Positions 19,189 to 26,494 of a stretch of 64,000 bases of DNA are shown here, piece after piece (the stretch's first letter is position 1; every line of letters begins with the position of its first letter). The stretch is taken from positions 34,018-98,017 of the forward strand of contig NZ_JNAL01000015.1 in assembly GCF_000759955.1 (NCBI RefSeq). The letters are read 5' to 3'. The position numbers were made by a program, and so were the translations under genes. Below the pieces are notes generated by a model, which searched no databases, was not told where the DNA came from, and worked only from the letters and a program-made list of their open reading frames with translations. Source of the stretch: Prochlorococcus marinus str. MIT 9201. Lineage in GTDB: Bacteria; Cyanobacteriota; Cyanobacteriia; PCC-6307; Cyanobiaceae.

Positions 19189-19517
19189 AATAACGAAAAA
19201 TTATTAATTAAGAATATTATCTTACTTTAAAGCTTGATACAGAGACAGGAAAGGTTGAACATTCCACACCTGTGTAGACAGGGCCTGTCTCGTACGGAAA
19301 TAACATAATGTAAATTTTTTCTTAACACAACAGTATGTTTTGATGCACTAACCAATTTGCATAAGTATTGACATATCAATAGTACCAAGGGTGATAAGTT
19401 AAACTTATGAATGATAGAAAAAACATTAATGGAGATTTTGTAGAAAACGCTTGACTTATAAGTACCTAATGAAGCATTCTTCGAAATGAACATTCCACAT
19501 TTAGTATTTAGTAGACA
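19189..19517 (+). promoter_or_regulatory. 329-bp csoS1 leader with GC-rich palindromes and LysR-like dyads
   Basis: This is the only long gene-free stretch in the window. From 19241 to 19300 about half the bases are G or C, against roughly a third elsewhere. It holds GAGACAGG (19242-19249) with its perfect inverse CCTGTCTC (19284-19291), and the odd palindrome AGACAGGGCCTGTCT (19276-19290). TGAACATTCCACA occurs at 19256-19268 and 19487-19499. Further dyads are TATTGA-N4-TCAATA (19366-19381), ATAAGTTAAACTTAT (19394-19408) and ACTTATAAGT (19454-19463). TTGACA at 19368-19373 with TGATAA at 19392-19397 (18-bp spacing) is a candidate promoter. I see no open frame longer than 14 codons beginning with ATG on the plus strand in the part I checked. 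Confidence 0.5.
19368..19397 (+). promoter_or_regulatory. Candidate promoter of the csoS1-rbcLS operon
   Basis: A perfect -35 TTGACA (19368-19373) and a -10-like TGATAA (19392-19397) are separated by 18 bp. The -35 is embedded in the TATTGA-CATA-TCAATA dyad and the -10 overlaps the ATAAGTT-A-AACTTAT palindrome, an arrangement expected for a regulated promoter. It would give a leader of about 115 nt before csoS1. Confidence 0.4.
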
Positions 19518-19829
19518 ATGGCTACAGAAACAATGGGTATCGCACTCGGCATGATCGAGACACGCGGACTTGTACCTGCAATCGAAGCAGCAGACGCAAT
19601 GACAAAGGCAGCAGAAGTTCGCCTTATTGGTCGTGAATTCGTTGGCGGCGGTTATGTCACAGTATTAGTTAGAGGCGAAACAGGTGCAGTAAACGCAGCT
19701 GTAAGAGCTGGTGCTGATGCTTGTGAAAGAGTTGGTGACGGTTTAGTTGCAGCTCACATTATTGCTCGTCCTCATAGAGAAGTTGAACCTGCTCTAGGTA
19801 ACGGTGAATTTCTTGGTCAAAAGGACTAA
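19518..19829 (+). CDS. csoS1: Carboxysome major shell protein CsoS1 (BMC hexamer)
   Basis: A 103-residue single-BMC protein that forms the hexagonal tiles of the alpha-carboxysome facets; the central pore admits bicarbonate and RuBP. Characteristic are GMIETRGLVPAIEAADAM, LIGREFVGGGYVTV and IIARPHREVE. The first 200 bp use many C- and G-ending codons (ATC, CGC, GGC, GTC), unlike most neighbours, which fits very high expression. It is the first gene of the carboxysome operon, 69 bp before rbcL. There is no Shine-Dalgarno. Confidence 0.97.
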   Translation: MATETMGIALGMIETRGLVPAIEAADAMTKAAEVRLIGREFVGGGYVTVLVRGETGAVNAAVRAGADACERVGDGLVAAHIIARPHREVEPALGNGEFLGQKD

Positions 19830-19838
19830 TTAAGTAAA

Positions 19839-19858
19839 GCAAGATTTATAAATTTTGC
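19839..19858 (+). repeat. 20-nt near-palindrome between csoS1 and rbcL
   Basis: GCAAGATTTATAAATTTTGC pairs along its full length apart from one opposed G/T position around an ATTTATAAAT core. It lies 9 bp after the csoS1 stop and 40 bp before rbcL. As RNA it could fold into a short hairpin in the intercistronic region and mark a processing or decay boundary; A+T-rich chance occurrence is possible. Confidence 0.3.
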
Positions 19859-19898
19859 ACAATAATTATTTTCCCTACACAGACCTAAATTTATCCTT

Positions 19899-21314
19899 AT
19901 GAGTAAGAAGTATGATGCAGGGGTAAAGGAGTACAGAGATACCTACTGGACTCCAGAATATGTACCCCTAGACACCGATTTACTAGCCTGTTTCAAATGT
20001 ACTGGTCAGGAAGGTGTTCCAAAAGAAGAAGTCGCAGCAGCTGTTGCCGCAGAATCTTCAACAGGTACTTGGTCAACAGTTTGGTCCGAGTTACTTACAG
20101 ACTTAGAATTTTATAAAGGACGTTGTTATCGAATAGAAGACGTTCCTGGAGATCCTGAAGCTTTTTATGCTTTTATTGCATATCCTTTAGATCTTTTTGA
20201 AGAAGGCTCAATTACAAACGTATTAACATCATTAGTAGGAAACGTTTTTGGATTTAAAGCTCTAAGACATTTACGTCTAGAAGATATAAGATTCCCAATT
20301 GCTTTCATTAAAACTTGCGGTGGTCCACCAAACGGAATTGTAGTTGAAAGAGATCGACTTAACAAATACGGAAGACCTCTACTTGGTTGTACCATCAAAC
20401 CTAAATTAGGATTATCTGGTAAAAACTATGGTCGAGTTGTATATGAATGTCTTAGAGGCGGTCTTGATTTAACTAAGGATGATGAGAATATTAATTCTCA
20501 ACCATTCCAACGTTGGAGAGAAAGATTTGAGTTTGTTGCAGAAGCAGTTAAACTTGCTCAGCGAGAAACTGGAGAAGTTAAAGGTCACTACCTTAATTGT
20601 ACTGCTAACACTCCTGAAGAACTTTATGAAAGAGCTGAATTTGCAAAAGAGCTAGATATGCCAATCATCATGCATGATTATATAACTGGTGGTTTTACTG
20701 CAAATACTGGATTAGCTAATTGGTGTCGTAAAAATGGCATGCTTCTGCATATTCACAGAGCTATGCATGCTGTTATTGATAGACATCCAAAACATGGTAT
20801 TCACTTCAGAGTTCTTGCAAAATGTTTGAGACTATCCGGCGGAGACCAATTACATACTGGAACCGTTGTTGGAAAACTAGAAGGTGATCGTCAAACAACT
20901 CTTGGTTATATTGACAACTTAAGAGAGTCATTTGTTCCTGAAGATAGATCAAGAGGTAACTTCTTTGATCAAGATTGGGGTTCAATGCCTGGAGTATTCG
21001 CAGTCGCATCAGGTGGTATCCATGTTTGGCATATGCCGGCACTTTTAGCGATCTTTGGGGATGATTCCTGTCTTCAATTCGGTGGAGGAACACATGGTCA
21101 TCCATGGGGTTCAGCTGCTGGAGCTGCAGCTAACAGAGTTGCTTTAGAAGCTTGTGTAAAAGCCCGTAATGCTGGTCGCGAAATCGAAAAAGAGAGTAGA
21201 GACATTCTTATGGAAGCTGCTAAGCATAGTCCTGAATTAGCTATTGCTCTTGAAACTTGGAAGGAAATTAAATTCGAGTTTGACACTGTCGACAAGCTTG
21301 ATGTTCAGGGTTAA
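19899..21314 (+). CDS. rbcL: Rubisco large subunit, form IA
   Basis: Fixes CO2 onto ribulose-1,5-bisphosphate inside the carboxysome. The 471-residue sequence begins [16 protein letters not shown], the start typical of proteobacterial-type form IA (cbbL) enzymes. The active site is intact: [11 protein letters not shown], the carbamylated Lys in [31 protein letters not shown] and the C-terminal [10 protein letters not shown] region. It follows csoS1 and precedes rbcS by 89 bp, where a strong hairpin lies. No SD is visible before ATG 19899. Codon use is that of a highly expressed gene. Confidence 0.98.
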   Translation: MSKKYDAGVKEYRDTYWTPEYVPLDTDLLACFKCTGQEGVPKEEVAAAVAAESSTGTWSTVWSELLTDLEFYKGRCYRIEDVPGDPEAFYAFIAYPLDLFEEGSITNVLTSLVGNVFGFKALRHLRLEDIRFPIAFIKTCGGPPNGIVVERDRLNKYGRPLLGCTIKPKLGLSGKNYGRVVYECLRGGLDLTKDDENINSQPFQRWRERFEFVAEAVKLAQRETGEVKGHYLNCTANTPEELYERAEFAKELDMPIIMHDYITGGFTANTGLANWCRKNGMLLHIHRAMHAVIDRHPKHGIHFRVLAKCLRLSGGDQLHTGTVVGKLEGDRQTTLGYIDNLRESFVPEDRSRGNFFDQDWGSMPGVFAVASGGIHVWHMPALLAIFGDDSCLQFGGGTHGHPWGSAAGAAANRVALEACVKARNAGREIEKESRDILMEAAKHSPELAIALETWKEIKFEFDTVDKLDVQG

Positions 21315-21317
21315 CTC

Positions 21318-21355
21318 AAGTTTCGAAATTGAGGAGATTTATTCTCCTCAAACTT
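21318..21355 (+). repeat. Intercistronic hairpin rbcL-rbcS, 9-bp stem
   Basis: TTGAGGAGA (21329-21337), a 5-nt TTTAT loop and TCTCCTCAA (21343-21351) form a perfect 9-bp stem beginning 15 bp after the rbcL stop. AAGTTT (21318-21323) can pair with AAACTT (21350-21355), and CTCAA (21315-21319) can alternatively pair with TTGAG (21329-21333), so two mutually exclusive folds exist. No U tract follows directly, so it looks more like an mRNA-stabilising or processing element than a terminator. Confidence 0.55.
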
Positions 21356-21403
21356 CTTAAAATCTCGTTTTTACGAGTAATTACATTCACATTTTGATTA
21401 ATT

Positions 21404-21745
21404 ATGCCTTTCCAGAGCACAGTAAGCGACTATCAAACAGTTGCAACCCTGGAAACATTCGGTTTTTTACCACCGATGACCCAGGAAGAAATATATGACC
21501 AAATTGCCTACATAATTGCTCAAGGTTGGAGTCCAGTTATTGAGCATGTTCATCCAACTGGATGTATGCAAACTTATTGGTCTTATTGGAAGCTCCCATT
21601 CTTTGGGGAAAAAGATCTTAACTTGATCGTAAGCGAATTAGAGGCATGCCATAGAGCATACCCTGATCATCATGTAAGAATCATCGGATACGATGCTTAC
21701 ACTCAAAGTCAAGGAACAGCTTTTGTAGTTTTCCAAGGACGTTAA
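21404..21745 (+). CDS. rbcS: Rubisco small subunit, form IA
   Basis: A 113-residue small subunit capping the L8S8 enzyme. Family motifs are ETFGFLPPMTQEEIYDQI, GWSPVIEHV, YWSYWKLPFFG, and the end VRIIGYDAYTQSQGTAFVVF. It binds CsoS2 repeats together with RbcL in alpha-carboxysomes. It sits 89 bp after rbcL and 92 bp before csoS2, with hairpins in both gaps. No SD is visible. The sequence gives no sign of truncation. Confidence 0.98.
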   Translation: MPFQSTVSDYQTVATLETFGFLPPMTQEEIYDQIAYIIAQGWSPVIEHVHPTGCMQTYWSYWKLPFFGEKDLNLIVSELEACHRAYPDHHVRIIGYDAYTQSQGTAFVVFQGR

Positions 21746-21766
21746 AGCTACTTATCGTAGTAAATA

Positions 21767-21810
21767 ACTTTCTCCATAAGAATTTAATTTTTTGGAGAAA
21801 GTCTTTTTAA
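21767..21810 (+). terminator. Terminator or attenuator hairpin between rbcS and csoS2
   Basis: ACTTTCTCCA (21767-21776) pairs perfectly with TGGAGAAAGT (21793-21802) across a 16-nt A+T-rich loop, and CTTTTTAA follows at once (21803-21810). A 10-bp stem followed by a U run is the rho-independent pattern, with a weak U tail that would let some transcription through. It lies 21 bp after rbcS and 28 bp before the csoS2 ATG. Confidence 0.55.
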
Positions 21811-21837
21811 AAAGTTTCACAATTGAAAGTTATCCCA

Positions 21838-24117
21838 ATGAAAACTAGTAGAGAAATTGCATTAGATAGAAGAAAAGCCATGAGTGATAGTGGAAAAAAA
21901 GCTGTTGCCAATTCTTCTACTACCAAAGACAGGGTTCGCACCTCTGATGATATTCAAATTTCTGGGATAAAATCTTCAATTGATACAAATAGTACAAACA
22001 CTTCGAAAAAACATATTCCAACAGTAAAAGTGAATAAAAAATCCTTTTCTAAAAATTTATCCAGCAAAGAACTTGTAATTGAAAGAAGGAAAGCAATGTC
22101 AACTCATGGTAAATCAGCCATAAGTTCATCTGACAGAACTCGTACAGAAGCTAATAAAAAGATCCAAGTAAATGAAATTAAAATAAATTCAGATAAAAAT
22201 CCTGACTTATCAAATTCTGGTAATTCCGAGAATAAAGTTCCCAATACCAAAATTAAAAGAAGGGTAGCTCAAAAAAGAAAACCTATCACCAATACAAGCA
22301 GAGATATTGTTTTGGCAAGAAGAGAAGCACAATCTAAACATGGCAAATCAGCTTCTAAACAAAATAATAGTGCAGCATCTTTGGCTAGAAGAGGAGATCC
22401 AGATTTATCAAGCAGAGAAATATCTCAAAGAGTAAGAGAATTAAGAAGTAAAACTGGAGCAACCTCAAAAAAAGGAAATGGTAAATGTAGACCATGTGGT
22501 CCAAATAAAAATGGATCAAAAATGAATATTGCTGATGCAAGTTGGAAAGTTGGTAAAAGTGAAACTAATTCTGGGCAAACAGTAACTGGAACACAGGCTA
22601 ATAGATCGTTAAAAACTACTGGTAATGAAGCTAGTACATGTAGAAGCGTCACAGGCACACAATATTTGGGATCCGAAGTACTTAATCAATTTTGCCAAAA
22701 TCAACCTGAATATAAACAGCCAACTAGATCCTCAGTAACTTCAACATCAGCTGGAAATAAAGTCACAGGTAATGAGGTTGGAAGATCTGAGAAGGTTACT
22801 GGCGATGAACCTGGAACTTGCAAAAATGTAACTGGTACTGAATATAGTTCTGCAAATCAGTCAAAAGAATATTGTGGGGAAGTTCCCAAAAATCCTTCAA
22901 AGGTTAAACATAGTAGTACAGCTGAGGGATTAAAAGTATCTGGGTCTTTACCTGGGAGATCTGCACTTGTAACTGGAGATGAGTCAGGATCTGGTCATCA
23001 ATTAACAGGCGATCAATATCTTGGTTCAGAAACTAATCCTAAAGGGAGATCTCATGAAAAAGTTGGGAAATACAATACATTAAACGGCAATGCATTAACT
23101 GGTACAGGAGTAGGTAGGTCTGAGTACGTTACTGGTAATGAACCAGGAAGCTGTAAAAATGTCACTGGCGATGAATATATTGGTTCCCAACAATACGAGT
23201 CATTCTGTAAATCCAAACCAAAAGCTGAGGCAATGAAGGTTGGAGTTAGTCTCTCAAATAACGCTAATGAGATTAGTGGCACCTTAACTGGAAGATCTGA
23301 GAAAGTTACTGGCGATGAACCTGGAACTTGCAAAAATGTAACTGGGACACCATATGCTGGATTAGATCAAGTTGAGGAAAATTGTAATTCTGAATTAATA
23401 ACTGAATTAAAAGATAAAGGAAAGATATATTTAGGAGGTAGCTCAAATGCACGTCTTACTGGTATACAACCGGGTATCGGAGGAAGTATGACTGGAGCAG
23501 GCAAAGGTGCGTGTCTAAATCCAACAGGCACCCCTTATGTTGGAGGAGATCAGTTAGGCAATAATTGTTCCAATCATTCATCTGAAAAAAATTACGCCAA
23601 TAGTGAAAGAAAAAATTCAAGCTCATGGGAAGAATTTTCTGTAAATTCTCCCTCAAGAGATAAATATTCTGATAAAAAAAGAGATGGTGTAACAGGCAAT
23701 GAGTATGAAAATGGCTCAAAGATTACAGGCCCATTCGATATGGCTAACGACACAGTAACAGGGACAGAACAATTTAGGTTTGATAAAAACAAAAATTCCC
23801 GGCTTACCCCAAAAAAAGATTTAAAGGAATTTGATTCTTCAAAAGAGAGAGCACAATCCAGAATTACTGGCGAGGGTCAATCTGCTGGGTTGAAGATAAC
23901 AGGGGATGATTGGGCAAGAGGAAACAGGGTAACAGGTACTGAAGGAGCTTCAGCAAGAAAAAGAAATCCTACAAGACCAGGCATGACGAGTGCAATGCCA
24001 GTGATGGATATAAAAAGGAATGATGAAATGAAAGAGCCAGATTTCTTGATAACTGGATCAAGTGGTAATACTCGTGAAGGACAACTTGTTACCTTTTCAG
24101 GTGGTGCAAGAGGTTAA
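21838..24117 (+). CDS. csoS2: Carboxysome scaffold protein CsoS2
   Basis: Intrinsically disordered organiser that links Rubisco to the shell. The start is ATG 21838 (MKTSREIALDRRKAM), rather than the in-frame TTG five codons earlier. Four N-repeats lie at about residues 4-22, 78-96, 155-173 and 192-207 (consensus SREIxLxRRKAxSxxGK), which bind Rubisco. The middle region, about 235-590, has repeated VTGxxxGxCxxVTGTxYxG modules with paired Cys, and the C-terminal region runs from about 600 to 759 ending ITGSSGNTREGQLVTFSGGARG. About 759 residues agrees with the single long form of marine picocyanobacteria. It is 7 bp upstream of csoS3. Confidence 0.96.
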   Translation: MKTSREIALDRRKAMSDSGKKAVANSSTTKDRVRTSDDIQISGIKSSIDTNSTNTSKKHIPTVKVNKKSFSKNLSSKELVIERRKAMSTHGKSAISSSDRTRTEANKKIQVNEIKINSDKNPDLSNSGNSENKVPNTKIKRRVAQKRKPITNTSRDIVLARREAQSKHGKSASKQNNSAASLARRGDPDLSSREISQRVRELRSKTGATSKKGNGKCRPCGPNKNGSKMNIADASWKVGKSETNSGQTVTGTQANRSLKTTGNEASTCRSVTGTQYLGSEVLNQFCQNQPEYKQPTRSSVTSTSAGNKVTGNEVGRSEKVTGDEPGTCKNVTGTEYSSANQSKEYCGEVPKNPSKVKHSSTAEGLKVSGSLPGRSALVTGDESGSGHQLTGDQYLGSETNPKGRSHEKVGKYNTLNGNALTGTGVGRSEYVTGNEPGSCKNVTGDEYIGSQQYESFCKSKPKAEAMKVGVSLSNNANEISGTLTGRSEKVTGDEPGTCKNVTGTPYAGLDQVEENCNSELITELKDKGKIYLGGSSNARLTGIQPGIGGSMTGAGKGACLNPTGTPYVGGDQLGNNCSNHSSEKNYANSERKNSSSWEEFSVNSPSRDKYSDKKRDGVTGNEYENGSKITGPFDMANDTVTGTEQFRFDKNKNSRLTPKKDLKEFDSSKERAQSRITGEGQSAGLKITGDDWARGNRVTGTEGASARKRNPTRPGMTSAMPVMDIKRNDEMKEPDFLITGSSGNTREGQLVTFSGGARG

Positions 24118-24124
24118 GTAAATA

Positions 24125-25654
24125 ATGCCTTTAAGAGGACTGGCTAAAGCCAAGAACTTCACATTGGGGCCAACCGCTCCAATGAAAACTTTTACTGAAA
24201 ATATCCATATACAAACTAAAGAATCAAATAATTTCCGAAATTCTGGAAAGTCTCATAAATTAACCAATAATATCCAAAATGAAAATCTATTTAGGTATGA
24301 AAGCAAAATAAAAAGTGATTTTGACGAAATTGTTCCAACTCTCAAGGAAATTGCTCGAATTCAACATCACGAAGATTTTATTAATAAGGCTCAAAAAATA
24401 TCAAGAAAAAATTTAGGAATAGATTTACCCTTCCATGTATTAGACAAATCTTGGGTTAAACCTCTTGATATGAGAGCTCTATATGCATGGTGTGCTTTTA
24501 AACAGCATGATAAACTTAGTGACAATTTTTTTAACAATGATCCACTTGAAGGTGCTGCTGGAAGTAGGGATGCGGAAGATTTTGAAAAATTTCTCTTAGA
24601 TTGTGGAATACATTTACTTGATATAACTCCTTGTTCAGATGGAAGATTAGCTCATTCAGTTGCTTATGTAATGAGAATACCTTTTAGTTCCGTAAGAAGA
24701 AGATCCCATGCTGGAGCAATGTTTGATATTGAAAATACTGTTAATCGATGGGTAAAAACTGAACATAAAAGATATAGAGAGAGTGTTCCTAATGAAGCTC
24801 ATAAAGATACCAGGTACTTAAAAGTTGTAACTTATCATTTTAGTTCCGTAGACCCTTTGCATCAGGGATGCGCAGCTCATGGGAGTAATGACGAGTTAGC
24901 TGCAGCAGAAGGTAGAAATAAATTATATGCTTTCAAAGAGGCTGTAGAGAATAGCTTTTGCTGCGGAGCTTCTGTGGATTTAATGTTAATTGGACTTGAT
25001 ACAGATACTGATTCATTGAAAATACATTTATCAACTAGCGATGGCGGTATAGATTTAGAAAAAACTATTTCTACATTAGAAATTTATAATTCAACAATAA
25101 ATTTTTCAAAAGAGGATGCGGAAAGAGAAATTTGTCAGATAATTTCTAAGCAATCTTCAAAAGATAAACTCAGTGGACTTGAAAAATTTACGTATAAATT
25201 AATTATCAATAATATTTCTCAAATTGATTATGTTAAGAGTTTTCATAATGGTTCTTATGAAGATATTGGACATGCAGAGAGGTTTATTGGAGTAGGTATA
25301 GGTTTCAAAGAAGTGCATCTCAGAAATTTAACTTATTTTGCTCATTTAGATACAGTCGAAGAAGGGGCTCCAGATTTAGATGTAGGAGTGAAGATTTTTT
25401 CTGGATTAAATGTTTCTCAAGATCTGCCTATTCCGGTAGTAATAAGATTTGATTACTCTGGAAAAGTACCCGGCGCAAAAGAGAGGGCAATTAATGATTG
25501 TGAAAGAGTTAATAATGCGATATCAATTAGATATAAAAATTTAGTTGAACAAGGTTTGTTACATACTTGCTCTACTATTAGAGACAGGGACAACATTCAT
25601 TCCGCCCAAATTATTGGAATGTCTTTAGATAAAAAAACAGAGGAGGCTCACTAA
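24125..25654 (+). CDS. csoS3: Carboxysomal carbonic anhydrase CsoSCA
   Basis: Beta-like carbonic anhydrase that turns bicarbonate into CO2 inside the carboxysome; 509 residues. The catalytic domain shows the Cys-Asp-Arg site TPCSDGRLAHS (about 172-182) and the second zinc half-site YHFSSVDPLHQGCAAHG with His and Cys. The N-terminal ~90 residues are polar and flexible and in relatives bind Rubisco; the C-terminal third is a degenerate second copy of the fold. It starts 7 bp after csoS2 and ends 2 bp before csoS4A, within one operon. Confidence 0.96.
   Translation: MPLRGLAKAKNFTLGPTAPMKTFTENIHIQTKESNNFRNSGKSHKLTNNIQNENLFRYESKIKSDFDEIVPTLKEIARIQHHEDFINKAQKISRKNLGIDLPFHVLDKSWVKPLDMRALYAWCAFKQHDKLSDNFFNNDPLEGAAGSRDAEDFEKFLLDCGIHLLDITPCSDGRLAHSVAYVMRIPFSSVRRRSHAGAMFDIENTVNRWVKTEHKRYRESVPNEAHKDTRYLKVVTYHFSSVDPLHQGCAAHGSNDELAAAEGRNKLYAFKEAVENSFCCGASVDLMLIGLDTDTDSLKIHLSTSDGGIDLEKTISTLEIYNSTINFSKEDAEREICQIISKQSSKDKLSGLEKFTYKLIINNISQIDYVKSFHNGSYEDIGHAERFIGVGIGFKEVHLRNLTYFAHLDTVEEGAPDLDVGVKIFSGLNVSQDLPIPVVIRFDYSGKVPGAKERAINDCERVNNAISIRYKNLVEQGLLHTCSTIRDRDNIHSAQIIGMSLDKKTEEAH
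25641..25646 (+). promoter_or_regulatory. Consensus ribosome-binding site AGGAGG for csoS4A
   Basis: AGGAGG lies inside the csoS3 3' end, 10 bp before the csoS4A ATG (25657). A perfect SD is unusual in this window; csoS1, rbcL and rbcS have none. Confidence 0.7.
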
Positions 25655-25656
25655 GT

Positions 25657-25908
25657 ATGTTAATTTGCAAGGTTGTAAAACCACTTGTTTCTACCAATAG
25701 GATTCCTGGTTTTGAACATAAACATCTGCAGGTTGTATTAGATGGTTCCTCTAATAAAGTTGCAGTTGATGCTGTTGGCTGTAAGCCAGGAGATTGGGTT
25801 ATTTGTGTTGGAAGTTCTGCTGCCAGAGAAGCTGCGGGAAGTAAATCTTATCCAAGCGATTTAACGATTGTTGGAATTATTGATCATTGGGATCCTGATA
25901 AGTCATAA
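25657..25908 (+). CDS. csoS4A: Carboxysome vertex pentamer CsoS4A
   Basis: An 83-residue bacterial microcompartment vertex (BMV/EutN-CcmL) protein. Pentamers cap the twelve vertices of the icosahedral shell. The sequence LICKVVKPLVSTNRIPGFEHKHLQ, the VDAVGCKPGDWV core and the ending TIVGIIDHWD match the family. Translation is probably driven by the AGGAGG at 25641. It lies 2 bp after csoS3 and 17 bp before csoS4B, a paralogue at about half identity. Confidence 0.95.
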   Translation: MLICKVVKPLVSTNRIPGFEHKHLQVVLDGSSNKVAVDAVGCKPGDWVICVGSSAAREAAGSKSYPSDLTIVGIIDHWDPDKS

Positions 25909-25910
25909 AA

Positions 25911-25916
25911 AGGAGG
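25911..25916 (+). promoter_or_regulatory. Consensus ribosome-binding site AGGAGG for csoS4B
   Basis: AGGAGG 9 bp before GTG 25926 supports that GTG as the start, rather than the in-frame ATG three codons later (25935), which would be 18 bp away. Confidence 0.7.
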
Positions 25917-25925
25917 ATATAAATT

Positions 25926-26174
25926 GTGGAAATTATGAAGGTATTAGGAAGAATGGTATGTACTCAAAGAGTCGCTGGCTTAGGTTATATGAATTTACGA
26001 GTTTTAGAAAATAATAAAGGAAAGAAATTAGTTGCCGTTGATCCTGTTGGAGCTAGAGAAGGTAACTGGGTTTTTACTTCTAGTGGTACTGCTGCTAGAT
26101 TTGCATGCCCTAATCCAGAAGTTCAAACCGATTTAACAATTGGCGGTATTATTGATTATTGGGAGAGCGACTAA
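25926..26174 (+). CDS. csoS4B: Carboxysome vertex pentamer CsoS4B
   Basis: An 82-residue BMV-fold vertex protein paired with CsoS4A. The sequence GRMVCTQRVAGLGYMNLR and VDPVGAREGNWVFTSSGTAARFA matches CsoS4B, and the end TIGGIIDYWESD mirrors CsoS4A. The start is GTG with a perfect SD. After it, a stable hairpin (26184-26215) marks the end of this part of the transcript. The gene order csoS4A-csoS4B-acRAF is conserved in alpha-cyanobacteria. Confidence 0.95.
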   Translation: MEIMKVLGRMVCTQRVAGLGYMNLRVLENNKGKKLVAVDPVGAREGNWVFTSSGTAARFACPNPEVQTDLTIGGIIDYWESD

Positions 26175-26183
26175 AAATTTTAT

Positions 26184-26222
26184 CTTCAAAAGTTTATTGA
26201 GAAACTTTGTTGAAGGTATAGT
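26184..26222 (+). promoter_or_regulatory. csoS4B-acRAF gap: bulged hairpin and TATAGT
   Basis: CTTCAAAAGTTT (26184-26195) pairs with AAACTTTGTTGAAG (26202-26215) across loop ATTGAG, a 12-bp stem with a 2-nt bulge. A TATAGT box follows at 26217-26222, 26 bp before the acRAF ATG. The hairpin has no U tail, so it is more likely a 3' end protector or weak terminator; the TATAGT may give acRAF its own promoter. Confidence 0.4.
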
Positions 26223-26248
26223 GTTATTAATATTGAATAAAGAATGTA

Positions 26249-26488
26249 ATGTGGAAAGAAAGAGAATCACCTTTGAGGATTGAAAAAAGATTTGAATTTG
26301 ATCAATACTCAAAAATTAGTAAATTCATGGGGGAAATTGAGAAATTATGTAAAGAAAGGGATATCTATCCAAATATCAGCTTCGGTAAGAACTTTGTAAG
26401 TCTTTCAATATTTTTAGATAATAAAGAAATCTCAGACAAGGAAAAAGACTTTTCAAAGGATATTGATAAATTCTATTCTGCACATTAG
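26249..26488 (+). CDS. acRAF, pterin dehydratase-like Rubisco assembly factor
   Basis: A 79-residue protein with the pterin-4a-carbinolamine dehydratase (PCD/DCoH) fold but without its catalytic His triplet. Such proteins in alpha-carboxysome operons are the assembly chaperone acRAF for form IA Rubisco. It begins MWKERESPLRIEKRFEFDQY and contains ISKFMGEIEKLCKERDIYPN followed by SFGKNFVSLSIF, the residual PCD core. It is the last gene of the carboxysome run, 74 bp after csoS4B, and converges on the DUF3136 gene with a 6-bp gap. Pterin activity is unlikely. Confidence 0.85.
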   Translation: MWKERESPLRIEKRFEFDQYSKISKFMGEIEKLCKERDIYPNISFGKNFVSLSIFLDNKEISDKEKDFSKDIDKFYSAH

Positions 26489-26494
26489 TACTTT

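Noticed and set aside
19227..19493. An 88-codon minus-strand frame in the csoS1 leader
   Set aside because: It starts inside the promoter-like region, shows no recognisable protein features, and covers the palindromes; more likely a chance open frame.
22425..23792. Long minus-strand open frames within csoS2
   Set aside because: They follow the repeat periodicity of csoS2, have repeated PVT/SPVTF-like patterns that are just antisense of the VTG repeats, and lack any family match.
21838..24117. A programmed frameshift in csoS2 that yields a short form
   Set aside because: Known from Halothiobacillus; marine picocyanobacteria are described as making one long form, and I could not identify a slippery site plus structure here with confidence.
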